Assembly (NCBI RefSeq): GCF_963924675.1
Contig: NW_027077413.1
Span: 372,001 to 436,000, forward strand
Direction of reading: 5' to 3'
Length of the DNA: 64,000 bases
Origin: Phocoena phocoena
Taxonomy: Eukaryota > Chordata > Mammalia > Artiodactyla > Phocoenidae
The position numbers and the translations under genes are program-made. Shown one piece after another: positions 1 through 12,232 of the stretch (the stretch's first letter is position 1; every line of letters begins with the position of its first letter). The notes beneath the pieces are model-generated. The model did no database searches. It was not told the DNA's origin and saw only the letters and a program-made list of their open reading frames with translations.

Positions 1-1747
1 CCTGGTGGGCAATGAGCGTTACATTTGCCCGTGCAGACACCTACAGCTAGTCTCTCATTGGTTCTCCCTATTCCTGTTCATCTTGCACAGAAATGGCAAG
101 CTGTGCCAAACAGGAGGTTAAAGGCACTGACTCTCCAAGCGGGGAGAGTGTTAGTAAAGCATCTGGAATGGTGAACCCGAGGACCAGGATACGAAAACTG
201 AGATGCATTTTAAATCGTTTCCCAATCACACGGTGGACGATACTCTGGGTTTCCCATGCATGTTTTAGCTGGAGGAAGAATGCCTTGAACCTGGAGAGTT
301 GGGACCCATGGAATGGGTACCATGCAGTATGACTTCAAAGGGTCTGCATTTGCTCACCGAAACTCACCAGTGCTATCAGCCAGAAGTGTCCAGCCTTATG
401 TCTCAACCAGCTCTGGGTGTAGATGTGGTCAATCCCGGTTGCATCACATGCCCTGAGTGAATTATTTAAGAATTGCTCTCTATTTCACTGTCTTTGTGTT
501 TGGTTTTCGAAATTTATTTTGATAATGGGATTTATCGGATTTTCACTGCTGCATTTCCGCCGCTGTACACACGCTTGATTCTCTTACGGAGACATATATA
601 TCCATGGGTTTTAAGATTCTTCCTAGTCAGGTATATTCCTAGGCGTTGAGTATGTGGTGTTGAGTCCATTTCGTTGAGCAAGGAGTAGGTCTTGTCTATT
701 ACATATTTGGCTTATGGAATGTTATCTGTGCTAATTTCAGTCTCTGGTTTTATGCAACACCCCAACGCACCTTTCCCCATAAGCAAGCACTAGTTGGTTT
801 TCTAAATATGAGACCCTGTTCTGTTTTGTAATTCAGTTCATGTGTAGTCAAGTTTACATTCCGTGTATTAGTGATATCTTATGATGTTTCTTTTTCTGTG
901 TGACGTAGTTCACGTAGAATCACCGTACCTGCATCCACTTACTATGCCGCTACGGGCCTGATGACACAGATTTCATTGCTGAGTGATATTGCATTGCACG
1001 TACGTGCCACAAGTTCTTTATCCATTTTTTGCTTTCTGGGATATTTACCTGATACTGTAAACGAGCTTCTTGTGAACACAGCCGTCCCAAATATTGGGGT
1101 GGCTGTCTGTTTTTGATTTTAATTTCCGTAAGCTATAGGACCATAAGTGGAAGTGCCATAGGCTGTGTTGCTTTATTTCTTACGTGTTTCAGGAAACACC
1201 ATACACTTCGCCAGGGTGGCTGCTGGCAATTTACATCCTGCCAATCAGCATAACAAGGCTCCCTGTTCTCCATATCCTGTCCTACCTTTCTGCATTTTAC
1301 ACTTTTTTCAGATGGCCCTTTTGCCCGGGTGGCAGTGAGACTTCATTGTAGTGCAGATTTCCTTTACAGGCTTGCTTGGTTGGCCAAAAAGGGCGTATGC
1401 GTTTCTTCCTGAATATATTCAGGAAAAAACGCATACGCACTTTTTGGCCAAGTGCATCATTGTCGATGTTCTGCCTGTTTTCCTATGCTTTCAGGGCAAT
1501 TCCAGTCTACCCCCTGCAATCGTTTTCCTGAAATTCAGCCCCGCTTTCAAGTCCCCTTCGCAGGCCTACTTCAATATATTTTTGGAGGAGAGCTGTCATT
1601 TATAACTCTGCAGGTTTGTGAATTACAGTGCCCCTGAGCTCCTTTCTTCAACTCGCTTTCTTGTGAGCTGGACACAAAACCAAAGGATTGCTTCAGGCCC
1701 TAATCTGTTTTCAGCAGGGCACGCTGAGCCTTTGTTTAATTCCTCTT
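1..1747 (+). repeat. satellite monomer M1
   Basis: Complete unit with diagnostic triplet CCG before CCGCTGTAC (near 555). Hairpin 1380-1451 has two mismatched pairs: TTTCTTCC in the left arm and GCAC in the right. It shares the triplet and most variants with M2. Confidence 0.95.
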
Positions 1748-2242
1748 CCTGGTGGGCAATGAGCGTTACATTTGCCCGTGCAGACACCTACAGCTAGTCT
1801 CTCATTGGTTCTCCCTATTCCTGTTCATCTTGCACAGAAATTGCAAGCTGTGCCAAACAGGAGGTTAAAGGCACTGACTCTCCAAGCGGGGAGAGTGTTA
1901 GTAAAGCATCTGGAATGGTGAAACCGAAGACCAGGATACGAAAACTGAGATGCATTTTAAATCGTTTCCCAATCACACGGTGGACGATACTCTGGGTTTC
2001 CCATGCATGTTTTAGCTGGAGGAAGAATCCCTTGAACCTGGAGAGTTGGGACCCATGGAATGGGTACCATGCAGTATGACTTCAAAGGGTCTGCATTTGC
2101 TCACCGAAACTCACCAGTGCTATCAGCCAGAAGTGTCCAGCCTTATGTCTCAACCAGCTCTGGGTGTAGATGTGGTCAATCCCGGTTGCATCACATGCCC
2201 TGAGTGAATTATTTAAGAATTGCTCTCTATTTCACTGTCTTT

Positions 2243-3365
2243 GTGTTTTGTTTTCGAAATTTATTTTGATAATGGGATTTATCGGATTTTCACTGCTGCA
2301 TTTCCGCCGCTGTACACACGCTTGATTCTCTTACGGAGACATATATATCCATGGGTTTTAAGATTCTTCCTAGTCAGGTATATTCCTAGGCGTTGAATAT
2401 GTGGTGTTGAGTCCATTTCGTTGAGCAAGGAGTAGGTCTGGTCTATTACATATTTGGCTTATGGAATGTTATCTGTGCTAATTTCAGTCTCTGGTTTTAT
2501 GCAGCACCCCAACGCACCTTTCCCCATAAGCAAGCACTAGTTGGTTTTCTAAATTTGAGACCCTGTTCTGTTTGTAATTCAGTTCATGTGTAGTCAAGTT
2601 TACATTCCGTGTATTAGTGATATCTTATGATGTTTCTTTTTCTGTGTGACGTAGTTCACGTAGAATCACCGTACCTGCATCCACTCACTATGCCGCTACG
2701 GGCCTGATGACACAGATTTCATTGCTGAGTGTTATTGCATTGCACGTACGTGCCACAACTTCTTTATCCATTTTTTGCTTTCTGGGATATTTACCTGATA
2801 CTGTAGACGAGCTTCTTGTGAACACAGCCGTCCCAAATATTGGGGTGGCTGTCTGTTTTTGATTTTAATTTCCGTAAGCTATAGGACCATAAGTGGAAGT
2901 GCCATAGGCTGTGTTGCTTTGTTTCTTACGTGTTTCAGGAAACACCATACACTTCTCCAGGGTGGCTGCTGGCAATTTACATCCTGCCAATCAGCATAAC
3001 AAGGCTCCCTGTTCTCCATATCCTGTCCTACCTTTCTGGATTTTACACTTTTTTCAGATGGCCCTTTTGCCCGGGGGGGCAGTGAGATTTCATTGTAGTG
3101 CAGATTTCCTTTACAGGCTTGCTTGGTTGGCCAAAAAGGGCGTATGCGTTTTTTCCTGAATATATTCAGGAAAAAACGCATACGCCCTTTTTGGCCAAGT
3201 GCATCATTGTCGACGTTGTGCCTCTTTTCCTATGCTTTCAGGGCAATTCCAGTCTACCCCCTGCAATCGTTTTCCTGAAATTCAGCCCCGCTTTCAAGTC
3301 CCCTTCGCAGGCTTACTTCAATATATTTTTGGAGGATAGCTGTCATTTATAACTCTGCAGGTTTG
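2243..3365 (-). repeat. LINE-1 3' end forming the satellite backbone (representative, monomer M2)
   Basis: Read on the minus strand, this part of every monomer follows the order of a mammalian LINE-1 3' terminus: ORF2 C-terminal coding, then 3' UTR, then a T-rich (poly-A remnant) end near 2,243. Legible landmarks on the plus strand include CTGAGTGATATTGCATTG and ACTTCTTTATCCATT (LINE-1: ctgagtaatattccattg, cttctttatccatt), TCATTGTAGTGCAGATTT just before the hairpin, and ATATATTTTTGGAGGATAG after it. LINE-1 similarity resumes beyond the hairpin, so the hairpin is nested in it. The match is by eye; identity was not computed. The same segment recurs in every monomer. Confidence 0.8.
3127..3198. 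repeat. 72-bp perfect palindrome, possible mariner-type MITE (representative, M2)
   Basis: The 72 bases equal their own reverse complement, with 36-base arms, no loop, and centre GAATATATTC. The outer arm begins TTGGCCAAAAAGGGCGTATG, preceded by CTTGG. This resembles the mariner terminal inverted repeats common in cetartiodactyl genomes (ttggccaaaaagttcg...). Paired inverted repeats with no internal sequence is the layout of a mariner MITE. LINE-1-like sequence continues on both sides, as expected for an insertion into the LINE-1 before the satellite formed. The palindrome is direct observation; the mariner assignment is inferred. Confidence 0.85.
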
Positions 3366-3494
3366 TGAAGTACAGTGCCCCTGAGCTCCTTTCTTCAACT
3401 CGCTTTCTTGTGAGCTGGGCACAAAACCGCAGGATTGCTTCAGGCCCTAATCTGTTTCCAGCAGGGCACACTGAGCCTTTGTTTAATTCCTCTT

Positions 3495-5241
3495 CCTGGT
3501 GGGCAATGAGCGTTACATTTGCCCGTGCAGACACCTACAGCTAGTCTCTCATTGGTTCTCCCTATTCCTGTTCGTCTTGCACAGAAATGGCAAGCTGTGC
3601 CAAACAGGAGGTTAAAGGCACTGACTCTCCAAGCGGGGAGAGTGTTAGTAAAGCATCTGGAATGGTGAACCCGAGGACCAGGATACGAAAACTGAGATGC
3701 ATTTTAAATCGTTTCCCAATCACACGGTGGACGATACTCTGGGTTTCCCATGCATGTTTTAGCTGGAGGAAGAATCCCTTGAACCTGCAGAGTTGGGACA
3801 CATGAAATGGGTACCATGCAGTATGACTTCAAAGGGTCTGCATTTGCTCACCAAAACTCACCAGTGCTATCAGTCTGAAGTGTCCAGCCTTATGTCTCAA
3901 CCAGCTCTGGGTGTAGATGTGGTCAATCCCGGTTGCATCACATGCCCTGAGTGAATTATTTAAGAATTGCTCTCTATTTCACTGTCTTTGTGTTTTGTTT
4001 TCGAAATTTATTTTGATAATGGGATTTATCGGATTTTCACTGCTGCGTTTCGGCCGCTGTACACACGCTTGATTCTCTTACGGAGACATATATATCCATG
4101 GGTTTTAAGATTCTTCCTTGTCAGGTATATTCCTAGGCGTTGAATATGTGGTGTTGGGTCCATTTCGTTGAGCAAGGAGTAGGTCTTGTCTATTACATAT
4201 TTGGCTTATGGAAAGATATCTGTACTAATTTCAGCCTCTGGTTTTATGCAGCACCCCAAGCCACATTTCCCCATAAGCAAGCACTAGTTGGTTTTCTAAA
4301 TTTGAGACCGTGTTCTGTTTTGTAATTCACTTCATGTGTAGTCAAGTTTACATTCCGTGTATTAGTGATATCTTATGATGTTTCTTTTTCTGTGTGACGT
4401 AGTTCACGTAGAATCACCGTACCTGCATCCACTCACTATGCCGCTACGGGCCTGATGACACAGATTTCATTGCTGAGTGATATTGCATTGTACGCACGTG
4501 CCACAACTTCTTTATCCATTTTTTGCTTTCTGGGATATTTACCTGATACTGTAGACGAGCTTCTTGTGAACACAGCCGTCCCAAATATTGGGGTGGCTGT
4601 CTGTTTTTGATTTTAATTTCCGTAAGCTATAGGACCATAAGTGGAAGTGCCATAGGCTGTGTTGCTTTGTTTCTTACGTGTTTCAGGAAACACCATACAC
4701 TTCTCCAGGGTGGCTGCTGGCAATTTACATCCTGCCAATCAGCATAACAAGGCTCCCTGTTCTCCATATCCTGTCCTACCTTTCTGGATTTTACACTTTT
4801 TTCAGATGGCCCTTTTGCCCGGGGGGGCAGTGAGATTTCATTGTAGTGCAGATTTCCTTTACAGGCTTGCTTGGTTGGCCAAAAAGGGCGTATGCGTTTT
4901 TTCCTGAATATATTCAGGAAAAAACGCATATGCCCTTTTTGGCCAAGTGCATCATTGTCGACGTTGTGCCTCTTTTCCTATGCTTTCAGGCAATTCCAGT
5001 CTACCCCCTGCAATCGTTTTCCTAAAATTCAGCCCCGCTTTCAAGTCCCCTTCGCAGGCCTACTTCAATATATTTTTGGAGGAGAGCTGTCATTTATAAC
5101 TCTGCATGTTTGTGAATTACAGTGTCCCTGAGCTCCTTTCTTCAACTCGCTTTCTTGTGAGCTGGGCACAAAACCGCAGGATTGCTTCAGGCCCTAATCT
5201 GTTTCCAGAAGGGCACACTGAGCCTTTGTTTAATTCCTCTT
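3495..5241 (+). repeat. satellite monomer M3
   Basis: Complete unit, triplet CGG. Hairpin 4875-4946 has one C-to-T change in the right arm (GCATATGCC). A G is lost after TGCTTTCAG near 4988, shifting every frame that runs through this segment in neighbouring units. Confidence 0.95.
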
Positions 5242-6988
5242 CCTGGTGGGCAATGAGCGTTACATTTGCCCGTGCAGACACCTACAGCTAGTCTCTCATT
5301 GGTTCTCCCTATTCCTGTTCATCTTGCACAGAAATGGCAAGCTGTGCCAAACAGGAGGTTAAAGGCACTGACTCTCCAAGCGGGGAGAGTGTTAGTAAAT
5401 CATCTGGAATGGTGAACCCGAGGACCAGGATACGAAAACTGAGATGCATTTTAAATCGTTTCCCAATCACATGGTGGACGATACTCTGGGTTTCCCATGC
5501 ATGTTTTAGCTGGAGGAAGAATGCCTTGAACCTGGAGAGTTGGGACTCATGGAATGGGTACCATGCAGTATGACTTCAAAGGATCTGCATTTGCTCGCCG
5601 AAACTCACCAGTGCTATCAGCCAGAAGTGTCCAGCCTTATGTCTCAACCAGCTCTGGGTGTAGATGTGGTGAATCCCGGTTGCATCACATGCCTGGAGTG
5701 AATTATTTAAGAATTGCTCTCTATTTCACTGTTTTTGTGTTTTGTTTTCGAAATTTATTTTGATAATGGGATTTATCGGATTTTCACTGCTGCATTTCCA
5801 CCGCTGTACACATGCTTGATTCTCTTACGGAGACATATATATCCATGGGTTTTAAGATTCTTCCTAGTCAGGTATATTCCTAGGCGTTGAATATGTGGTG
5901 TTGGGTCCATTTCGTTGAGCAAGGAGTAGGTCTTGTCTATTACATATTTGGCTTATGGAAAGTTATCAGTGCTAATTTCAGTCTCTGGTTTTATGTAGCA
6001 CCCCAAGGCACCTTTCCCCATAAGCAAGCACTAGTTGGTTTTCTAAATTTGAGAACCTGTTCTGTTTTGTAATTCAGTTTATGTGTAGTCAAGTTTATAT
6101 TCCGTGTATTAGTGATATCTTATGATGTTTCTTTTTCTGTGTGACGTAGTTCACGTAGAATCACCGTACCTGCATCCACTCACTATGCCGCTACGGGCCT
6201 GATGACACAGATTTCATTGCTGAGTGATATTGCATTGTACGTACGTGCCACAACTTCTTTATCCATTTTTTGCTTTCTGGGATATTTACCTGATACTGTA
6301 GACGAGCTTCTTGTGAACACAGCCGTCCCAAATATTGGGGTGGCTGTCTGTTTTTGATTTTAATTTCCGTAAGCTATAGGACCATAAGTGGAAGTGCCAT
6401 AGGCTGTGTTGCTTTGTTTCTTACGTGTTTCAGGAAACACCATACACTTCTCCAGGGTGGCTGCTGGCAATTTACATCCTGCCAATCAGCATAACAAGGC
6501 TCCCTGTTCTCCATATCCTGTCCTACCTTTCTGGATTTTACACTTTTTTCAGATGGCCCTTTTGCCCGGGTGGCAGTGAGACTTCATTGTAGTGCAGATT
6601 TCCTTTACAGGCTTGCTTGGTTGGCCAAAAAGGGTGTATGCGTTCTTTCCTGAATATATTCAGGAAAAAACGCATACGCCCTTTTTGGCCAAGTGCATCA
6701 TTGTCGACGTTGTGCCTCTTTTCCTATGCTTTCAGGGCAATTCCAGTCTACCCCCTGCAATCGTTTTCCTGAAATTCAGCCCCGCTTTCAAGTCCCCTTC
6801 GCAGGCTTACTTCAATATATTTTTGGAGGATAGCTGTCATTTATAACTCTGCAGGTTTGTGAAGTACAGTGCCCCTGAGCTCCTTTCTTCAACTCGCTTT
6901 CTTGTGAGCTGGGCACAAAACCGCAGGATTGTTTCAGGCCCTAATCTGTTTCCAGCAGGGCACACTGAGCCTTTGTTTAATTCCTCTT
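5242..6988 (+). repeat. satellite monomer M4
   Basis: Complete unit, triplet CCA, a subtype shared with M5 and M9. Hairpin 6621-6692 has two left-arm changes (GGGTGTATG and GTTCTTTCC). Confidence 0.95.
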
Positions 6989-8736
6989 CCTGGTGGGCAA
7001 TGAGCGTTACATTTGCCCGTGCAGACACCTACAGCTAGTCTCTCATTGGTTCTCCCTATTCCTGTTCATCTTGCACAGAAATTGCAAGCTGTGCGAAACA
7101 GGAGGTTAAAGGCACTGACTCTCCTAGCGGGGAGAGTGTTAGTAAAGCATCTGGAATGGTGAACCCGAGGACCAGGAAACGAAAACTGAGATGCATTTTA
7201 AATCGTTTCCCAATCACACGGTGGACGATACTCTGGGTTTCCCATGCATGTTTTAGCTGGAGGAAGAATCCCTTGAACCTGGAGAGTTGGGACCCATGGA
7301 ATGGGTACCATGCAGTATGACTTCAAAGGGTCTGCATTTGCTCACCGAAACTCACCAGTGCTATCAGCCTGAAGTGTCCAGCCTTATGTCTCAACCAGCT
7401 CTGGGTGTAGATGTGGTCAATCCCGGTTGCATAACATGCCCTGAGTGAATTATTTAAGAATTGCTCTCTATTTCACTGTCTTTGTGTTTTGTTTTCGAAA
7501 TTTATTTTGATAATGGGATTTATCGGATTTTCACTGCTGCATTTCCACCGCTGTACGTACGCTTGATTCTCTTACGGAGACATATATATCCATGGGTTTT
7601 AAGATTCTTCCTAGTCAGGTATATTCCTAGGCGTTGAATATGTGGTGTTGAGTCCATTTCGTTGAGCAAGGAGTAGGTCTTGTCTATTACATATTTGGCT
7701 TATGGAAAGTTATCTGTGCTAATTTCAGTCTCTGGTTTTATGCAGCACCCCAACGCACCTTTCCCCATAAGCAAGCACTAGTTGGTTTTCTAAATTTGAG
7801 ACCCTGTTCTTTTTTGTAATTCAGTTCATGTGTATTCAAGTTTACATTCCGTGTATTAGTGATATCTTATGATGTTTCTTTTTCTGTGTGACGTAGTTCA
7901 CGTAGAATCACCGTACCTGCATCCACTCACTATGCCGCTACGGGCCTGATGACACAGATTTCATTGCTGAGTGATATTGCATTGTACGTACGTGCCACAA
8001 CTTCTTTATCCATTTTTTGCTTTCTGGGATATTTACCTGATACTGTAGACGAGCTTCTTGTGAACACAGCCGTCCCAAATATTGGGGTGGCTGTCTGTTT
8101 TTGATTTTAATTTCCGTATGCTATCGGACCATAAGTGGAAGTGCCATAGGCTGTGTTGCTTTGTTTCTTACGTGTTTCAGGAAACACCATACACTTCTCC
8201 AGGGTGGCTGCTGGCAATTTACATCCTGCCAATCAGCATAACAAGGCTCCCTGTTCTCCATATCCTGTCCTACCTTTCTGGATTTTACACTTTTTTCAGA
8301 TGGCCCTTTTGCCCGGGGGGGCAGTGAGATTTAATTGTAGTGCAGATTTCCTTTACAGGCTTGCTTGGTTGGCCAAAAAGGGCGTATGCGTTTTTTCCTG
8401 AATATATTCAGGAAAAAACGCATACGCCCTTTTTGGCCAAGTGCATCATTGTCGACGTTGTGCCTCTTTTCCTATGCTTTCAGGGCAATTCCAGTCTACC
8501 CCCTGCAATCGTTTTCCTGAAATTCAGCCCCGCTTTCAAGTCCCCTTCGCAGGCTTACTTCAATATATTTTTGGAGGATAGCTGTCATTTATAACTCTGC
8601 AGGTTTGTGAAGTACAGTGCCCCTGAGCTCCTGTCTTCAACTCGCTTTCTTGTGAGCTGGGCACAAAACCGCAGGATTGCTTCAGGCCCTAATCTGTTTC
8701 CAGCAGGGCACACTGAGCCTTTGTTTAATTCCTCTT
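6989..8736 (+). repeat. satellite monomer M5
   Basis: Complete unit, triplet CCA. CTGTACACACG is replaced by CTGTACGTACG near 7553, creating an extra CpG. Perfect hairpin at 8369-8440. Confidence 0.95.
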
Positions 8737-10484
8737 CCTGGTGGGCAATGAGCGTTACATTTGCCCGTGAAGACACCTACAGCTAGTCTCTCATTGGTTC
8801 TCCCTATTCCTGTTCATCTTGCACAGAAATGGCAAGCTGTGCGAAACAGTAGGTTAAACGCACTGACTCTCCAAGCGGGGAGAGTGTTAGTAAAGCATCT
8901 GTAATGGTGAACCCGAGGACCAGGATACGAAAACTGAGATGCATTTTAAATCGTTTCCCAATCACACGGTGGACGATACTCTGGGTTTCCCATGCATGTT
9001 TTAGCTGGAGGAAGAATCCCTTGAACCTGGACAGTTGGGACCCATGGAATGGGTACCATGCAGTATGACTTCAAAGGGTCTGCATTTGCTCACTGAAACT
9101 CACCAATGCTATCAGACTGAAGTGTCCAGCCTTATGTCTCAACCAGCTCTGGGTGTAGATGTGGTCAATCCCGGTTGCATCACATGCCCTGAGTGAATTA
9201 TTTAAGAATTGCTCTCTATTTCACTGTCTTTGTGTTTTGTTTTCGAAATTTATTTTGATAATGGGATTTATCGGATTTTCACTGCTGCGTTTCGGCCGCT
9301 GTACACACGCTTGATTCTCTTACGGAGACATATATATCCATGGGTTTTAATATTCTTCCTAGTCAGGTATATTCCTAGGCGTTGAATATGTGGTGTTGGG
9401 TCCATTTCGTTGAGCAAGGAGTAGGTCTTGTCTATTACATATTTGGCTTATGGAAAGTTATCTGTGCTAATTTCAGTCTCTGGTTTTATGCAGCACCCCA
9501 AGGCTCCTTTCCCCATAAGCAAGCACTAGTTGGTTTTCTAAATTTGAGACCCTGTTCTTTTTTGTAATTCAGTTCATGTGTAGTCAAGTTTACATTCCGT
9601 GTATTAGTGATATCTTATGATGTTTCTTTTTCTGTGTGACGTAGTTCACGTAGAATCACCGTACCTGCATCCACTCACTATGCCGCTACGGGCCTGATGA
9701 CACAGATTTCATTGCTGAGTGATATTGCATTGTACGTACGTGCCACAACTTCTTTATCCATTTTTTGCTTTCTGGGATATTTACCTGATACTGTAGACGA
9801 GCTTCTTGTGAACACAGGCGTCCCAAATATTGGGGTGGCTGTCTGTTTTTGATTTTAATTTCCGTAAGCTATAGGACCATAAGTGGAAGTGCCATAGGCT
9901 GTGTTGCTTTGTTTCTTACGTGTTTCAGGAAACACCTTACACTTCTCCAAGGTGGCTGCTGGCAATTTACATCCTGCCAATCAGCATAACAAGGCTCCCT
10001 GTTCTCCATATCCTGTCCTACCTTACTGGATTTTACACTTTTTTCAGATGGCCCTTTTGCCCGGGGTGGCAGTGAGATTTCATTGTAGTGCAGATTTCCT
10101 TTACAGGCTTGCTTGGTTGGCCAAAAAGGGCGTATGCGTTTTTTCCTGAATATATTCAGGAAAAAACGCATACGCCCTTTTTGGCCAAGTGCATCATTGT
10201 CGACGTTGTGCCTCTTTTCCTATGCTTTCAGGGCAATTCCAGTCTACCCCCTGCAATCGTTTTCCTGAAATTCAGCCCCGCTTTCAAGTCCCCTTCGCAG
10301 GCTTACTTCAATATATTTTTGGAGGATAGCTGTCATTTATAACTCTGCAGGTTTGTGAAGTACAGTGCCCCTGAGCTCCTTTCTTCAACTCGCTTTCTTG
10401 TGAGCTGGGCACAAAACCGCAGGATTGCTTCAGGCCCTAATCTGTTTCCAGCAGGGCACACTGAGCCTTTGTTTAATTCCTCTT
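8737..10484 (+). repeat. satellite monomer M6
   Basis: Complete unit, triplet CGG, perfect hairpin at 10117-10188. It shares private variants with M7 only: CCCGTGAAGACACC, AACAGTAGGTTAAACGCAC, CATCTGTAATGG, TTTTAATATTCTTCC and CAAGGCTCCTTTCC. This marks a recent tandem duplication. Confidence 0.95.
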
Positions 10485-12232
10485 CCTGGTGGGCAATGAG
10501 CGTTACATTTGCCCGTGAAGACACCTACAGCTAGTCTCTCATTGGTTCTCCCTATTCCTGTTCATCTTGCACAGAAATTGCAAGCTGTGCGAAACAGTAG
10601 GTTAAACGCACTGACTCTCCAAGCGGGGAGAGTGTTAGTAAAGCATCTGTAATGGTGAACCCGAGGACCAGGATACGAAAACTGAGATGCATTTTAAATC
10701 GTTTCCCAATCACACGGTGGACGATACTCTGGGTTTCCCATGCATGTTTTAGCTGGAGGAAGAATCCCTTGAACCTGGAGAGTTGGGACCCATGGAATGG
10801 GTACCATGCAGTATGACTTCAAAGGGTCTGCATTTGCTCACTGAAACTCACCAATGCTATCAGCCTGAAGTGTCCAGCCTTATGTCTCAACCAGCTCTGG
10901 GTGTAGATGTGGTCAATCCCGGTTGCATCACATGCCCTGAGTGAATTATTTAAGAATTGCTCTCTATTTCACTGTCTTTGTGTTTTGTTTTCGAAATTTA
11001 TTTTGATAATGGGATTTATCGGATTTTCACTGCTGCGTTTCGGCCGCTGTACACACGCTTGATTCTCTTACGGAGACATATATATCCATGGGTTTTAATA
11101 TTCTTCCTAGTCAGGTATATTCCTAGGCGTTGAATATGTGGTGTTGGGTCCATTTCGTTGAGCAAGGAGTAGGTCTTGTCTATTACATATTTGGCTTATG
11201 GAAAGTTATCTGTGCTAATTTCAGTCTCTGGTTTTATGCAGCACCCCAAGGCTCCTTTCCCCATAAGCAAGCACTAGTTGGTTTTCTAAATTTGAGAACC
11301 TGTTCTTTTTTGTAATTCAGTTCATGTGTAGTCAAGTTTACATTCCGTGTATTAGTGATATCTTATGATGTTTCTTTTTCTGTGTGACGTAGTTCACGTA
11401 GAATCACCGTACCTGCATCCACTCACTATGCCGCTACGGGCCTGATGACACAGATTTCATTGCTGAGTGATATTGCATTGTACGTACGTGCCACAACTTC
11501 TTTATCCATTTTTTGCTTTCTGGGATATTTACCTGATACTGTAGACGAGCTTCTTGTGAACACAGGCGTCCCAAATATTGGGGTGGCTGTCTGTTTTTGA
11601 TTTTAATTTCCGTAAGCTATAGGACCATAAGTGGAAGTGCCATAGGCTGTGTTGCTTTGTTTCTTACGTGTTTCAGGAAACACCATACACTTCTCCAGGG
11701 TGGCTGCTGGCAATTTACATCCTGCCAATCAGCATAACAAGGCTCCCTGTTCTCCATATCCTGTCCTACCTTTCTGGATTTTACACTTTTTTCAGATGGC
11801 CCTTTTGCCCGGGGGGGCAGTGAGATTTCATTGTAGTGCAGATTTCCTTTACAGGCTTGCTTGGTTGGCCAAAAAGGGCGTATGCGTTTTTTCCTGAATA
11901 TATTCAGGAAAAAACGCATACGCCCTTTTTGGCCAAGTGCATCATTGTCGACGTTGTGCCTCTTTTCCTATGCTTTCAGGGCAATTCCAGTCTACCCCCT
12001 GCAATCGTTTTCCTGAAATTCAGCCCCGCTTTCAAGTCCCCTTCGCAGGCTTACTTCAATATATTTTTGGAGGATAGCTGTCATTTATAACTCTGCAGGT
12101 TTGTGAAGTACAGTGCCCCTGAGCTCCTTTCTTCAACTCGCTTTCTTGTGAGCTGGGCACAAAACCGCAGGATTGCTTCAGGCCCTAATCTGTTTCCAGC
12201 AGGGCACACTGAGCCTTTGTTTAATTCCTCTT
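10485..12232 (+). repeat. satellite monomer M7
   Basis: Complete unit, triplet CGG, perfect hairpin at 11865-11936. It is the sister copy of M6; the two share their private variants from the unit start to about position 1,100 (GAACACAGGCGTCCC in both). Confidence 0.95.

Larger units (their letters stand above)
1748..3494 (+). repeat. satellite monomer M2
   Basis: Complete unit, triplet CCG, perfect hairpin at 3127-3198, and a GGGGGGG run near 3074. Used here as the reference for monomer anatomy: non-LINE part 1748-2242 and 3366-3494, antisense LINE-1 part 2243-3365. Confidence 0.95.

Noticed and set aside
652..690. CENP-B-box-like TTTCGTTGAGCAAGGAG in every monomer.
   Set aside because: It matches only six of the nine essential CENP-B box bases (TTCG plus two G's; the A, C and last G fail). 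It also lies in a LINE-1-derived segment, so it is probably chance.
3074..3080. G-run (six to nine G's) before CAGTGAGATT as a G-quadruplex motif.
   Set aside because: Only a single G-tract is present, with no other nearby tracts, so it cannot form an intramolecular quadruplex. It is better seen as a length-variable homopolymer prone to sequencing error.
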